The notes under the pieces are model-generated. The model was not told the origin of the DNA. It made no database searches and saw only the letters and a program-made list of their open reading frames with translations. From Marinobacter qingdaonensis (GTDB taxonomy: Bacteria; Pseudomonadota; Gammaproteobacteria; Pseudomonadales; Oleiphilaceae): a stretch of 64,000 bases of DNA. Numbering within the stretch: the stretch's first letter is position 1; each line of letters begins with the position of its first letter. This document shows, piece by piece, positions 54,285-63,801 of this stretch. The position numbers and the translations under genes are program-made. The DNA is taken from positions 806,001 to 870,000 of the forward strand of contig NZ_JAYDCJ010000003.1 in the NCBI RefSeq assembly GCF_034555935.1, written 5' to 3'.

Positions 54285-55278
54285 CCCCCGTCGCAAGACC
54301 GAGTCCGCGCGCGGCGCCGGCACCGTGAAGGCGCCGTGGCGCCAGCAACTGGCCAGCTATGTCGATCATCACCGCAAGGTGGCCCGGGACAGCGCCCAGC
54401 GGCTGTGGCGCACCCCGGTTGCCAGTGTCATGACCTGGACCGTCATGGGCGTGGCGCTGGCGTTGCCGGTCGCGCTCTTGCTGCTGTTGACCAGCGTGCA
54501 GGGTGTGAGTGCCGGTTGGGAAAGCAGTGCCCGCCTGACTGCCTACCTCAGCCTGGACACCTCGCTGGACGCCGCCCAGGGGTTGCGGGCGGAGCTCGCC
54601 GGTGACAGCCGGGTGGCGGAGGTGGAGCTGGTCAGCCGGGATCAGGCATTGGCGGAGTTCAAGAATGCCTCCGGTCTGGCCGAGGCCCTGGACTATCTGG
54701 ATGAAAACCCGCTGCCGCACACGCTGCTGATCACGCCCGAGGAGGCGGTGCGCACCCAATCGGGGGTGCAGAGCCTGTCGCAGTTCGTGGGCGGCATGGA
54801 GGACATCGACCGAGTGCAGGTGGATCTGGGCTGGCTGCAGCGGCTGAACGCCTTGACCGATCTGCTGGCGCGGGCAGTCTGGGCGTTGTCGTTGCTGTTG
54901 GCCGCCGCCGTGGTGCTGGTGATCGGCAACACCGTGCGGCTGGCGATTGAGAATCGTCGCGACGAAATTTTGGTGGCCAAGCTGGTTGGCGGCACCGACG
55001 CCTTCGTGCGCCGGCCGTTCCTGTACACGGGGGCCTGGTTCGGCCTGGGGGGTGGTATCGTGGCCTGGACCCTGCTGCAGATTTCGCTCTGGTGGCTCAG
55101 TGGGCCGATCGAGACACTGGCAGGCTTGTACCGCAGCGATTTTTCGCTGCAGGGGCTCAGCATTGATGGCGCCTTGGCGTTGATTCTTGTGGCCATGCTG
55201 CTAGGCTGGCTGGGCGCCTGGGTCGCGGTAAAGCGCCATCTGGACGACATTGAACCCGGTGAAATTGCCGGCGGATGA
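54274..55278 (+). CDS. ftsX: Cell-division membrane protein FtsX
   Basis: A 334-residue permease-like protein with four membrane helices (about 50-72, 205-227, 258-280, 303-325) and a periplasmic domain (about 75-200) that contacts murein-hydrolase activators. It starts with GTG within the end of ftsE, eight bases after AGGGGG. A weak hairpin (55310-55324) lies after the stop codon. Confidence 0.94.
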   Translation: MATDPRRKTESARGAGTVKAPWRQQLASYVDHHRKVARDSAQRLWRTPVASVMTWTVMGVALALPVALLLLLTSVQGVSAGWESSARLTAYLSLDTSLDAAQGLRAELAGDSRVAEVELVSRDQALAEFKNASGLAEALDYLDENPLPHTLLITPEEAVRTQSGVQSLSQFVGGMEDIDRVQVDLGWLQRLNALTDLLARAVWALSLLLAAAVVLVIGNTVRLAIENRRDEILVAKLVGGTDAFVRRPFLYTGAWFGLGGGIVAWTLLQISLWWLSGPIETLAGLYRSDFSLQGLSIDGALALILVAMLLGWLGAWVAVKRHLDDIEPGEIAGG

Positions 55279-55413
55279 TCCGGATTGCGGGAAAACCGTA
55301 TTGAAAGGGCGACAGGCCCTGTCGTAATTTCAAGAGCGAAGAAAATCAAGGTGAATTTTCCAGGGTGTTGATTTAGAACGGTTTACTGGATGATTCGGGA
55401 ATTTTTCAGGTTC

Positions 55414-55442
55414 TTGGCGGTCGAAGCATCAGTTGCTATATT
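55414..55442 (+). promoter_or_regulatory. Promoter of rpoH
   Basis: TTGGCG (55414-55419), a 17-base spacer and TATATT (55437-55442), 30 bases before the rpoH ATG. Good sigma70-type match; rpoH in other bacteria has several promoters, and the others were not identified here. Confidence 0.6.
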
Positions 55443-55471
55443 TAATGGCTGTCAGGTTCGGAGGTTAAAGC

Positions 55472-56332
55472 ATGGGTACGAGTTTACAGCTGGTTGACAG
55501 ACTGGTTCCGGGTGGCAATCTCGAGTCGTACATTCAGGCCGCCAGCCGCATTCCGGTGCTGACCGCGGACGAAGAGCGGGAGCTGGCCGAGAAGCTGCAT
55601 TACGACGGTGACGTGGAAGCGGCCCGCCAACTGGTGCTGTCCCACCTGCGCTTCGTGATTCATATCGCCCGAAGCTATTCCGGTTATGGACTGGCCCAGG
55701 CGGATCTTATCCAGGAAGGCAACGTTGGCCTGATGAAGGCGGTCAAGCGCTTCAACCCGGAATACGGGGTGCGCCTGGTCTCGTTCGCCGTGCACTGGAT
55801 CAAGGCCGAGATTCACGAATTCATCCTGCGCAACTGGCGCATCGTCAAAGTGGCCACCACCAAGGCCCAGCGCAAGCTGTTCTTCAATCTGCGCAGTCAG
55901 AAGAAGCGTCTGGCGTGGCTCAATCACGACGAGCTGCAGGCGGTCGCCGCCGATCTGGGGGTCGAACCCAAGGTGGTTCGCGACATGGAAGGCCGTCTCG
56001 CGTCCCAGGACACTGCCTTCGACGGCCCGATGGACGATGACGACGACAACGCCTACCAGGCTCCGGCCTACTACCTGGAGGACCGCCGCAGCGACCCGGC
56101 GACCCAGCTGGAAAACGCGGACTGGACCGAAGATTCCAACGGCCGCTTGATGGAGGCCCTGGGCAATCTGGACGAGCGCAGTCAGGATATCCTGCGTGAG
56201 CGCTGGCTGTCGGACAGCAAGTCCACCTTGCACGAATTGGCCGACAAGTATGGCGTTTCCGCCGAACGGATTCGCCAGCTTGAGAAAAACGCCATGAAGA
56301 AGATCCGCAACCAGATGGCGGAAGTCGCCTGA
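55472..56332 (+). CDS. rpoH: RNA polymerase heat-shock sigma factor sigma-32
   Basis: A 286-residue sigma factor. Region 2 contains [25 protein letters not shown]; the RpoH box QRKLFFNLR is intact; region 4 ends with [17 protein letters not shown]. It directs transcription of chaperone and protease genes. It lies after ftsX, the usual gammaproteobacterial position, and ends at a strong terminator. Confidence 0.96.
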   Translation: MGTSLQLVDRLVPGGNLESYIQAASRIPVLTADEERELAEKLHYDGDVEAARQLVLSHLRFVIHIARSYSGYGLAQADLIQEGNVGLMKAVKRFNPEYGVRLVSFAVHWIKAEIHEFILRNWRIVKVATTKAQRKLFFNLRSQKKRLAWLNHDELQAVAADLGVEPKVVRDMEGRLASQDTAFDGPMDDDDDNAYQAPAYYLEDRRSDPATQLENADWTEDSNGRLMEALGNLDERSQDILRERWLSDSKSTLHELADKYGVSAERIRQLEKNAMKKIRNQMAEVA

Positions 56333-56365
56333 TCTTGAGTCGCGGTCGTTCTGCGCTAAGCTCTG

Positions 56366-56402
56366 AAAACGCCACCACCGTTCCGGTTGGTGGCGTTTTT
56401 GT
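56366..56402 (+). terminator. Rho-independent terminator of rpoH
   Basis: Stem AACGCCACCA/TGGTGGCGTT followed by a T-run. Ends rpoH before the reductase gene. Confidence 0.87.
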
Positions 56403-56456
56403 TTGTATAATCGGTCGCTTTCACGCTACGTCGAACAACCACAGGGATTGCCGGCA

Positions 56457-57368
56457 ATGACCACAGAACAACCGCAGATCGCCTTCCTGGGCATTGGCCT
56501 GATGGGGGCGCCCATGGCCAGCAACCTGCTGGCCGCGGGGTTTCCGCTGACCGTATGGAATCGGACCGCCAGCAAGTGTGAGCCGTTCTCCGGACAGGCC
56601 ACCCTTGCCGGTTCCCCCGCCGAGGCGGTGCGTCACGCCGATGTCGTCATCACCATGCTGGAAAACGGGGACGCGGTGGAGCAGGTGCTGGTGGCCCAGG
56701 GGGTGATCGACGCGCTCAAGCCCAAGGCCCTGGTGATCGACATGAGCTCGGTGCAACCTGAGGTGGCGCGCCGCCACGCCGCCCTGGCAGCGGAGCAGGG
56801 CGCCGGTTATGTCGACGCCCCGGTGTCCGGCGGCACCCTGGGCGCGGCCGAGGCCCGCCTGAGCATCATGGCCGGCGGCGAGCCGGCCGACCTGGACCGC
56901 GCCGAGCCGGTGTTCGCTGCCCTGGGGCGCTGCACCCGCATCGGCCCGGTAGGAGCGGGGCAGCTGGCCAAGCTGGCGAACCAGGCCATCGTCGGCATCA
57001 CCATCGGTGCGGTGTCCGAGGCGCTGTTGCTGGCGGCCAAGGGCGGCGCCGATCCGGCCGCCGTGCGGGAGGCGCTGCTCGGTGGTTTTGCCGGGTCCCG
57101 GATCCTGGAGCTGCACGGCCAGCGCATGCTGGACCGGGATTTCGCCCCGGGTGCACCGGCCCGCATCCAGCTCAAGGACATGCGCATGATTCTCGACGAG
57201 GCGCGTAACGAGGGGCTGACCCTGCCGCTGGCCCAGCAAGTGCACAATGAATACCTGTCCCTGGTGGCCAACGGCCACAGCGACGTCGATCACAGCGGCC
57301 TGCTGCTGGAGCTGGAGCACCTCAACGGTGCCCTGCTTGGCTCAGTCGGTCGCGGTCCGAAGGAGTAA
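56457..57368 (+). CDS. NAD(P)-dependent beta-hydroxyacid dehydrogenase (tartronate semialdehyde reductase type)
   Basis: A 303-residue reductase with the nucleotide-binding motif FLGIGLMGAPMASNL, DAPVSGGTLGAAE and the catalytic Lys in GAGQLAKLANQ. The family includes GlxR/GarR, which reduces tartronate semialdehyde to glycerate. The adjacent hyi gene (four bases later) supports a glyoxylate or hydroxypyruvate role; no glyoxylate carboligase is in the window. Confidence 0.88.
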   Translation: MTTEQPQIAFLGIGLMGAPMASNLLAAGFPLTVWNRTASKCEPFSGQATLAGSPAEAVRHADVVITMLENGDAVEQVLVAQGVIDALKPKALVIDMSSVQPEVARRHAALAAEQGAGYVDAPVSGGTLGAAEARLSIMAGGEPADLDRAEPVFAALGRCTRIGPVGAGQLAKLANQAIVGITIGAVSEALLLAAKGGADPAAVREALLGGFAGSRILELHGQRMLDRDFAPGAPARIQLKDMRMILDEARNEGLTLPLAQQVHNEYLSLVANGHSDVDHSGLLLELEHLNGALLGSVGRGPKE

Positions 57369-57372
57369 GGTC

Positions 57373-58152
57373 ATGCCCCGGTTCGCCGCCAACCTGTCCA
57401 TGCTGTTCACCGAAGCGCCCTTCCTGGAGCGGTTTGCCCTGGCCCGGGCCGCCGGTTTTGACGGTGTGGAGTTCCTGTTCCCCTATGCCTATGCCAAGGA
57501 CCAGTTGCAGCAAGCGCTGGCCCAGAACCATTTGACCCAGGTGCTGTTCAACCTGCCTCCGGGCGATTGGGATGCCGGCGAGCGCGGCATTGCCTGCCTG
57601 CCGGACCGGGTGGCCGAGTTCCGCGCTGGCGTCGACCAGGCCCTGGACTACGCCCAGGCGCTTGGCTGCCGGCAAGTGAACTGCCTGGCCGGCCTGCGCC
57701 CGGCCACCGTGACCGAGGACGAAGCCTGGCAGACACTGGTGGCCAATGTCGGCTACGCGGCCGAAAAGCTGGCCGGGCAGGGCATCACCCTGTGCCTGGA
57801 GGCGATTAACTCCCGGGTGGACATGCCCGGGTTTGCCCTAGACACCAGCGGCAAGGTGCTGGCCCTGATCGAGCAGGTGGATGCCGACAACGTGCGGCTG
57901 CAGTACGATGTCTATCACATGCAGATTATGGAGGGCGATCTGGTCCGGTCCATGGAGTGCCTGTTGCCCTGGATCGGTCATATCCAGTTCGCCGACAACC
58001 CCGGTCGCCATGAACCGGGCACCGGGGAGATTAACTTTTCGAATGTTTTCGGGGCGATAGACCGAATGGGCTACGACGGCTGGGTGAGCGCGGAATACCG
58101 GCCTTCCGGGAAGACCGCCGACAGTCTGAGCTGGCTTCCAAGGGGTGCGTGA
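57373..58152 (+). CDS. hyi: Hydroxypyruvate isomerase
   Basis: A 259-residue TIM-barrel isomerase interconverting hydroxypyruvate and tartronate semialdehyde. Conserved segments include ANLSMLFTE, CLEAINSRVDMPGF, YDVYHMQIMEG and IQFADNPGRHEPGTGEI. It follows the reductase gene with a GGAG-type site between them. Confidence 0.9.
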   Translation: MPRFAANLSMLFTEAPFLERFALARAAGFDGVEFLFPYAYAKDQLQQALAQNHLTQVLFNLPPGDWDAGERGIACLPDRVAEFRAGVDQALDYAQALGCRQVNCLAGLRPATVTEDEAWQTLVANVGYAAEKLAGQGITLCLEAINSRVDMPGFALDTSGKVLALIEQVDADNVRLQYDVYHMQIMEGDLVRSMECLLPWIGHIQFADNPGRHEPGTGEINFSNVFGAIDRMGYDGWVSAEYRPSGKTADSLSWLPRGA

Positions 58153-58259
58153 CCGTCGCCATAGGCGACACCCTCTTACAAGATCGTAACTGGCCGGTCA
58201 GATAAGTTATTCGTACCCTTAGCGCTAAACACTGTAATCCGTTATCGGGAGGAAAGCCG

Positions 58260-58940
58260 GTGAAAGCACTGGTAATCGAAGACGATCAGGATGTAGCGAA
58301 TTATCTGGTGAAGGGACTTCGAGAGTCCGATTTCGTTGTGGATCATGCCGCCGATGGCAAGGAAGGCATGTTGATGGCGGCCGGTGAAGAATACGACATC
58401 ATGATCGTGGATCGCATGCTCCCGGGCATGGATGGCCTGTCCATCATCAAAACCGTGCGGGCCACGGGCAATCAGGTGCCGGTGCTGATCCTCAGTGCCC
58501 TGGGCGACGTCGACGACCGGGTCGAAGGCCTTCGTGGCGGCGGCGATGATTACCTGACCAAGCCGTTCTCGTTCACCGAGCTGCTGGCCCGAATCGAATC
58601 CCTGGTGCGCCGGAACCGGCAGACCGCGGAGACCGAAACGGTGCTGCGGGTGGCGGATTTGGAAATGGACCTGTTAGCCCGGACCGTCAAGCGCGCCGGC
58701 CAGAACATCGACGTTCAGCCGCGGGAATTCCGACTGCTGGAATACCTGATGCGCAACGCCGGCCAGGTCGTGACCCGGACCATGTTGCTGGAGAAAGTGT
58801 GGGACTACCACTTCGATCCCCAGACCAACGTGATCGACGTGCACATCAGCCGCCTGCGGGCGAAAATCGATAAGGAATTCGAAACACCCCTGCTGCAGAC
58901 CATCCGGGGTGCAGGGTACATGCTGCGTGAAACTGCTTAG
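58260..58940 (+). CDS. OmpR/PhoB-family response regulator
   Basis: A 226-residue regulator with a receiver domain (Asp8-Asp9, phospho-Asp51, Lys near 101 in TKPF) and a winged-helix DNA-binding domain (about 130-222, ending NVIDVHISRLRAKID). The start is a GTG at 58260 after GGGAGG. It overlaps the histidine kinase gene by 14 bases. Its target genes and signal are not visible. Confidence 0.92.
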   Translation: MKALVIEDDQDVANYLVKGLRESDFVVDHAADGKEGMLMAAGEEYDIMIVDRMLPGMDGLSIIKTVRATGNQVPVLILSALGDVDDRVEGLRGGGDDYLTKPFSFTELLARIESLVRRNRQTAETETVLRVADLEMDLLARTVKRAGQNIDVQPREFRLLEYLMRNAGQVVTRTMLLEKVWDYHFDPQTNVIDVHISRLRAKIDKEFETPLLQTIRGAGYMLRETA

Positions 58941-60408
58941 TCAGCTCAGAACATCTTCTTTTCAGCTCGCCCTGCTGTACATGGTGGTGTTTGCCACCTC
59001 GGTATTTCTCTTACTGGCCTTTATCTACTGGCGTACAGCGGGCTTCATGACCGCCCAGACCGACGAGACCATCGAGGCGGAAATCGCCGGCCTGGCGGAG
59101 CAGTATCGGGGTCGTGGGGTCAACGGCCTGATCACCATCATCCGTGAGCGGGTCGCGCGCGATCCCAACGCCAAGTCCATCTACCTGCTGACAACCGACG
59201 ATTTCCTCAAGCTGGCCGGCAACATCGAATCCTGGCCCAAGGGCACCCGCTCTGACAGCGGCTGGATCAACTTCACCCTGGACGAAACCGTGGGCTGGAA
59301 CGGGCCCAAGCGCCTGGCCCGGGCCCGGATCTTTGAAGTCCAGGGCGGTCTGCGCCTGCTGGTGGGGCGTGACGTCGACGAGCTCACCAATCTCAAGCGG
59401 GTTATCGAAACCGCCATCAACTGGGGTATGGGGATCACCCTCGGGCTCGCGCTGTTGGGCGGGTTCCTCATGAGCCGCAGCACCACCCGACGTATTGAGG
59501 TTATCAATAACACGTCCCGGCGCATCATGAACGGGCACCTGTCCCTGCGGATCCCGACCCGGGGCACCGACGACGATTTCGACCAGTTGGCGGACAACCT
59601 GAATCAGATGCTCGACCGCATCGTGTACCTGATGGAAGGTATCCGCCATGTCTCCGACAGCATCGCCCACGACCTGAGAACCCCGCTTACCCGGCTGCGC
59701 AACCAGCTGGAGAACACCCTGATGTCGGTAGACAACGACGAGGCCCGCGAGCAGGCCGGTCGTGCCGTCGCGGAGGCGGACCAGTTGCTGGCCACCTTTA
59801 ATGCCCTGTTGCGGATCGCCCGGCTGGAAACCCGGGGCAATGCCGCGGACATGAAGCCGGTGTCGCTGGGCGAGCTGGTCAGCGACGCCTGCGAACTCTA
59901 CGAGGCGCTGGCCGAAGACAAAGAGCAGAGCTTCGAGCAGAATCTCGACACGGCGGTGCAGATTGAGGGGGACCGAGACTTGCTGTTCCAGATGGTCAGC
60001 AACCTGATTGATAACGCCATCAAGTACACCCCGGAGCAGGGGGTGATTGGGGTGGCCGTGCGGCGCGACGGCGTCGATGCGGTGTTCGAGGTTCGAGACA
60101 GTGGTATCGGCATACCCGACGACGAGAAAGAGCAGGTGTTCCAGCGGTTCTATCGGGTGGGCAAGAGTCGGTCCCTGCCGGGGAATGGTCTGGGGCTGAG
60201 TCTGGTGAGTGCGGTGGCCGAGATCCACCAGGGCCGCATCGTCCTCAGCGATACCTATCCGGGCGAGTCGGCGCCGGGCCTGACGGTTTCCGTGTTCATG
60301 CCGGCCTTCACCGGCGTGCAGAAGCGCATCAAGGCGACGCAGGCGGAGCTACCGTCGTCGGGCGGCGGAGACGATACCCGCAGCCCGACGGAAACCAGCG
60401 ATGCCTGA
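58927..60408 (+). CDS. Sensor histidine kinase partner of the OmpR-type regulator
   Basis: A 493-residue membrane kinase. Helix 1 is about 13-35, the periplasmic region to about 160, helix 2 about 167-187, followed by HAMP, the phospho-acceptor His in IAHDLRTPLTRL near residue 249, N box NLIDNAIKYTP, G1 DSGIGIPDDE and G2 GNGLGLSL. The start is a GTG at 58927 inside the regulator gene. Signal unknown. Confidence 0.9.
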   Translation: MKLLSQLRTSSFQLALLYMVVFATSVFLLLAFIYWRTAGFMTAQTDETIEAEIAGLAEQYRGRGVNGLITIIRERVARDPNAKSIYLLTTDDFLKLAGNIESWPKGTRSDSGWINFTLDETVGWNGPKRLARARIFEVQGGLRLLVGRDVDELTNLKRVIETAINWGMGITLGLALLGGFLMSRSTTRRIEVINNTSRRIMNGHLSLRIPTRGTDDDFDQLADNLNQMLDRIVYLMEGIRHVSDSIAHDLRTPLTRLRNQLENTLMSVDNDEAREQAGRAVAEADQLLATFNALLRIARLETRGNAADMKPVSLGELVSDACELYEALAEDKEQSFEQNLDTAVQIEGDRDLLFQMVSNLIDNAIKYTPEQGVIGVAVRRDGVDAVFEVRDSGIGIPDDEKEQVFQRFYRVGKSRSLPGNGLGLSLVSAVAEIHQGRIVLSDTYPGESAPGLTVSVFMPAFTGVQKRIKATQAELPSSGGGDDTRSPTETSDA

Positions 60409-60410
60409 GT

Positions 60411-60692
60411 TTACTGGCTGGCGCGGAACCGGTTTACGCGCGCCAGCACCGGGCCGACCAGGGCGTCGGCGCGGCTTTCCAGGGCGTGGCCCAGGCGCTC
60501 AAGCTGGGACCGGCGGCGGTACACCTTGGCCTGCACGCTGTCCCATTCCCCTTCCAGGTATTTTTGCTCGGCCATCAGGTAGGCCGCGATGTTGTGGCGG
60601 TTGACCTTGCCGGTAATGCCCAGCTGGTCCAGGCGGTAACCAACCGTATCGATGCCCTCGAGGGCAATGTTCAGCAGCTTCTGGGTGTTCAT
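60411..60692 (-). CDS. Small conserved hypothetical protein (93 aa)
   Basis: A 93-residue, helical, basic protein without signal or membrane segment. Sequence includes EGIDTVGYRLDQLGITGKVNRHN and LERLGHALESRADALVGPVLARVN, with amphipathic helices reminiscent of phasin-like or regulatory proteins, but I could not assign a family. It is convergent with the kinase gene (2-base gap) and faces the candidate small RNA across a 160-base gap. Confidence 0.65.
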   Translation of the reverse strand: MNTQKLLNIALEGIDTVGYRLDQLGITGKVNRHNIAAYLMAEQKYLEGEWDSVQAKVYRRRSQLERLGHALESRADALVGPVLARVNRFRASQ

Positions 60693-60856
60693 AAGACGGG
60701 CTCCATGGCCAAAGTCGTGAATGGAATCTGGCCAAAAAACTAGTGCGAATGCCTAGAGTGTGCAACCTAATTTCGAGTCGTTGGGCGAGTGAAAAGCCTG
60801 TCCGAAAGGTAATTTTCCGGCCACGGCCGTGTAACCCGGTCTGTGCATAATGGAAA

Positions 60857-60943
60857 CTGTAGTTATTGAAGCAGGTTGCCACCGCGATCTGCTTCTCCCT
60901 CCAGCACAGCGCTAGCCTTAGCCCCGTTTTTGCGGGGCTTTTT
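60857..60943 (+). ncRNA. Candidate Hfq-type small RNA with C-rich seed
   Basis: A short plus-strand region ends in a strong orphan terminator (AGCCCCG/CGGGGCT stem, 60920-60926 with 60933-60939, then Ts). Upstream lie a 7-bp hairpin (GAAGCAG 60868-60874, CTGCTTC 60889-60895) and an unpaired UCUCCCUCC tract, which could pair with Shine-Dalgarno sequences. A CATAAT -10-like box is at 60846-60851; no clear -35. No protein gene on this strand ends here (greB is on the minus strand), so a small RNA is the simplest explanation. Confidence 0.5.
60919..60943 (+). terminator. Orphan Rho-independent terminator
   Basis: Stem AGCCCCG/CGGGGCT, loop of six, T-run of six on the plus strand. Five bases from the greB stop codon on the opposite strand; A-rich on the minus strand side, so it may also help end greB. 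Confidence 0.85.
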
Positions 60944-60947
60944 TCGT

Positions 60948-61430
60948 TCAGGCCTGCCCGCCCTCGTACCAGATCCGTTCGATGTACCAGGTTTTTTCGG
61001 CAACCGGGGTACGCACCAGCACTTCCTCGCCGGGTTCCTTCTTCAGGCACGCCCGGGCGATGGGTGCGTCGATGGAAACACAGTCCTTGCGTTCGTAGAT
61101 TTCGTCCGGCCCGACAATCCGGAAAGTCAGCTCGGTGTCGTCCTCGTCCACCAGGGTGACCCAGGCGCCGAAAAACACCCGACCCTCCTGGCTTTCGGCG
61201 TAGTCGACAATGCGCACGCTTTCCAGACGCTTGCGCAGGTAGCGGACCCGACGGTCGATTTCCCGCAGGCGCTTCTTGTTGTACTGGTAATCCGCGTTTT
61301 CCGAGCGGTCCCCGAGGCTGGCGGCCCAGGTAACCTTGCGGGTGACTTCCGGGCGCTCGGTGCGCCAGAGAAAATCCAGCTCCTGTTGCAGCTGGTCGAA
61401 ACCTTCACGGGTGATCAGATTGGTTTTCAT
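60948..61430 (-). CDS. greB: Transcription elongation factor GreB
   Basis: A 160-residue Gre factor that stimulates RNA cleavage by backtracked polymerase. The N-terminal coiled coil includes LITREGFDQLQQELDFL and the acidic tip SLGDRSENADYQYNKKRLREID; the C-terminal FKBP-like domain includes IVGPDEIYERKDCVSIDAPIARACL. The DxxSExxE-like tip supports GreB/GreA; the 160-residue length and Lys-Lys-Arg segment favour GreB. Confidence 0.92.
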   Translation of the reverse strand: MKTNLITREGFDQLQQELDFLWRTERPEVTRKVTWAASLGDRSENADYQYNKKRLREIDRRVRYLRKRLESVRIVDYAESQEGRVFFGAWVTLVDEDDTELTFRIVGPDEIYERKDCVSIDAPIARACLKKEPGEEVLVRTPVAEKTWYIERIWYEGGQA

Positions 61431-61733
61431 AAAATGGGAGCGTTTCCAAAGCAATGTGGCGCCATCTTGATATAGAATCCCAGAACAGGCCGAGTTCCGC
61501 CAGCGCAGACCATCCCAGACACATTGATTTACGATCTGGTTATTGACGCGACAGGAGGCAATGCTAACCTTCGGCTAAAGACAATCTGCTAAGGGCTCGC
61601 GCAGATTCGCAAACCGGCGCGCTTTTTCAGGTGTGATTACGTCAACACTCCGGGCTAGCTTACCGGGCGCATGTCAGAATCCGCCCTCAGTGGTAAGAGT
61701 TCGAAACTATGGATGGCCGGGGGTTACCCTTAG
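61431..61733. other. Intergenic region upstream of the YfiR gene
   Basis: About 300 bases between divergent greB and the YfiR gene. A possible plus-strand promoter is TTGACG (61543-61548) with TAACCT (61565-61570), 16-base spacer. A GC hairpin with short T-run lies near 61598-61627. No gene recognised; the sequence may be a leader region. Confidence 0.35.
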
Positions 61734-62252
61734 GTGTTTTTGAAATTCCTCATCGCATTGGTGCTGTGGTCAGCGATCGGATCTTCCAATGCGTCTGTGC
61801 GCTCGGAGTACGAGGTCAAGGCGGCCTTCCTGTACAACTTTACGCGCTTCATCACCTGGTCCGAGCCGGTCGCTGACGCCGAGGATCTGAAGATCTGCGT
61901 CTTCGGCCGCGATCCGTTCGGCGATGTCCTGCAGCAGCTTGATGGCCGCATGTCCCAGGGCAAGGCGCTGACCCTGGCCTATCCCCAAACCCTCATCGAC
62001 GCCGAGAATTGCCAGGTGCTGTTCGTGGGCAGTGCCAAGAGCCGGGATCTGCCGTCCATCACCCGCTACGCCGAAGAGCGTCGAATGCTCACCATCAGTG
62101 AGATCCCCGAATTTGTCGACGAGGGCGGCATCATCGGTTACGTGAAGGAAGGCAACGTGATCCGGTTCGAGATCAATCTGCAGGCCGCCCAGCGCGCGGG
62201 GCTGCAGATCAACTCCCGGTTGCTGGAGCTGGCCTTGAGGGTGATCCGATGA
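61734..62252 (+). CDS. YfiR-family periplasmic protein
   Basis: A 172-residue exported protein of the YfiR/DUF4154 family: signal peptide (about 1-20), then EYEVKAAFLYNFTRFITW, KICVFGRDPFG, CQVLFVGSAK and the C-terminal INLQAAQRAGLQINSRLLELA. In Pseudomonas, YfiR inhibits the diguanylate cyclase YfiN from the periplasm. Here the partner gene, overlapping by four bases, encodes a histidine kinase instead. The GTG start at 61734 has a weak ribosome site. Confidence 0.85.
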   Translation: MFLKFLIALVLWSAIGSSNASVRSEYEVKAAFLYNFTRFITWSEPVADAEDLKICVFGRDPFGDVLQQLDGRMSQGKALTLAYPQTLIDAENCQVLFVGSAKSRDLPSITRYAEERRMLTISEIPEFVDEGGIIGYVKEGNVIRFEINLQAAQRAGLQINSRLLELALRVIR

Positions 62253-63706
62253 GCAATCGCTGGCGTTGGCAATACTGGCCACTGAAAGCCAAGCTCGTCT
62301 TTTTGACCCTCTCAATCAGCACCCTGGGCATCCTGCTGGTGTGTACCAGTCTGATCGTGGTGGAAAACCGCACCTACGAGGAGCAGCTGGAATCGGAGCT
62401 GATGGTGCTGTCGGGGATCCTGGCGGAACAGTCGGCCGCGGCGCTGCTGTTCGAAGACAGTCAGCAGCTTGCCACCATCATCTCGAGCCTGCGCAAGATC
62501 GAAACCATCGAACAGGTCTGCGTGTACAACACGGCGGGCGATGTCATGGCGGAGCTGAACAGTGCCACCAGTGCCACCTGTCCCAATCTGGCAACCCCGC
62601 CTGAAGTCGGGTTTGTCGGCGATTACTACCGCCTGCTGGAGCCGGTGACCCTGGACGGCGACACCGTGGGCCAGTTGTACCTCATGTCGCGACTGGAAGT
62701 GCTGCGGGAGCACATCCGCACCTTCATTCTCATGGCCTTTACCATCGGCCTGACCATCCAGGTGGCCCTGGTCTGGGTGGCGTTCCGGCTCCAGCGCCTG
62801 GTGTCCGAGCCGATTTCCGAACTGTCGTCCGCGGCCGAACAGATTGCCGTCAACCACGACTATTCCATCCGGGTGCCGGTCTATGGCAAGGACGAACTGG
62901 GTCGACTGGGCAACGCCTTCAACGAAATGATCGGCACCATCGAGCACCAGAACCGGAAAATCCTGGCCAGTCGCGATGAGCTGGAACGCACCGTTGCGGA
63001 CCGAACCTCGGAGCTGAGCCTGGCCAACCGGGAGCTGGAAGCGTTCAGCTTTTCCGTCTCCCACGACCTGCGCCAGCCCCTTCGTGCCATCGAGGGCTTT
63101 GGTCAGGCCCTGGAGGAGGATTGCCGAGGCCAGCTGAACGACACCGGGCTGGATTACCTGTCGAGAATTCGCGCCGCCACCGTCCGGATGGGTGGCCTGA
63201 TTGACGGCCTGCTGGTGCTGTCCCGGGTCAGTCGTCAGGCCATGGAAATCCAGAAACACGACCTGAGCGCCATCCTTGAGGAAATTGTCGAGGAGCTCCA
63301 CGCCACCAGTGACGATCGGCCCACCGAGGTGACCATCCAGCCGGGTATTGAGGTGGTCGGCGATGGCCGGATGTTGCGCATTGCTTTCCAGAATTTGCTG
63401 GCCAATGCCTGGAAGTACTCCTCCAAGGCCGACATACGCAAGATTGATGTGTCAGCCTGTGAATCCCACGGCAGTATTACCGTGGCCATTCGCGACAATG
63501 GGGTGGGCTTCGACATGAAATATGTGGATAAGTTGTTCGTCGCCTTCAATCGTCTGCACACGCCCGCGGAGTTCAGTGGTACCGGGCTGGGGCTGGCGAC
63601 CGTGGACCGTGTGGTCCGCCGGCACTTCGGCGAGGTCTACGCCGAATCGTCAGTCGACAACGGAGCGTGCTTCTATGTAAAGTTCCCGGCCTCCGTGCAG
63701 AAGTAG
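62249..63706 (+). CDS. Histidine kinase with YfiN-like periplasmic sensor
   Basis: A 485-residue membrane kinase. Helix 1 is about 15-37, a CHASE8-like periplasmic domain (about 38-155) as in YfiN, helix 2 about 160-180, HAMP about 182-235, a coiled coil, HisKA with SVSHDLRQPLRAI (His near 272) and an ATPase domain (ANAWKYSS, IRDNGVGFD, GTGLGLATV). There is no GGDEF domain, so the output is phosphorylation, probably of the response regulator encoded next. Overlaps the YfiR gene (ATGA). Confidence 0.87.
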   Translation: MSNRWRWQYWPLKAKLVFLTLSISTLGILLVCTSLIVVENRTYEEQLESELMVLSGILAEQSAAALLFEDSQQLATIISSLRKIETIEQVCVYNTAGDVMAELNSATSATCPNLATPPEVGFVGDYYRLLEPVTLDGDTVGQLYLMSRLEVLREHIRTFILMAFTIGLTIQVALVWVAFRLQRLVSEPISELSSAAEQIAVNHDYSIRVPVYGKDELGRLGNAFNEMIGTIEHQNRKILASRDELERTVADRTSELSLANRELEAFSFSVSHDLRQPLRAIEGFGQALEEDCRGQLNDTGLDYLSRIRAATVRMGGLIDGLLVLSRVSRQAMEIQKHDLSAILEEIVEELHATSDDRPTEVTIQPGIEVVGDGRMLRIAFQNLLANAWKYSSKADIRKIDVSACESHGSITVAIRDNGVGFDMKYVDKLFVAFNRLHTPAEFSGTGLGLATVDRVVRRHFGEVYAESSVDNGACFYVKFPASVQK

Positions 63707-63801
63707 AGGCCAGGGCTCTGGCGCGCTGCCGGCCAGTAAAATCAGGGCTATCCTGTGAAGGAAACCCCGCAATCGGGCAGTGAAAGGGAAGTGGAGCGTT
63801 T

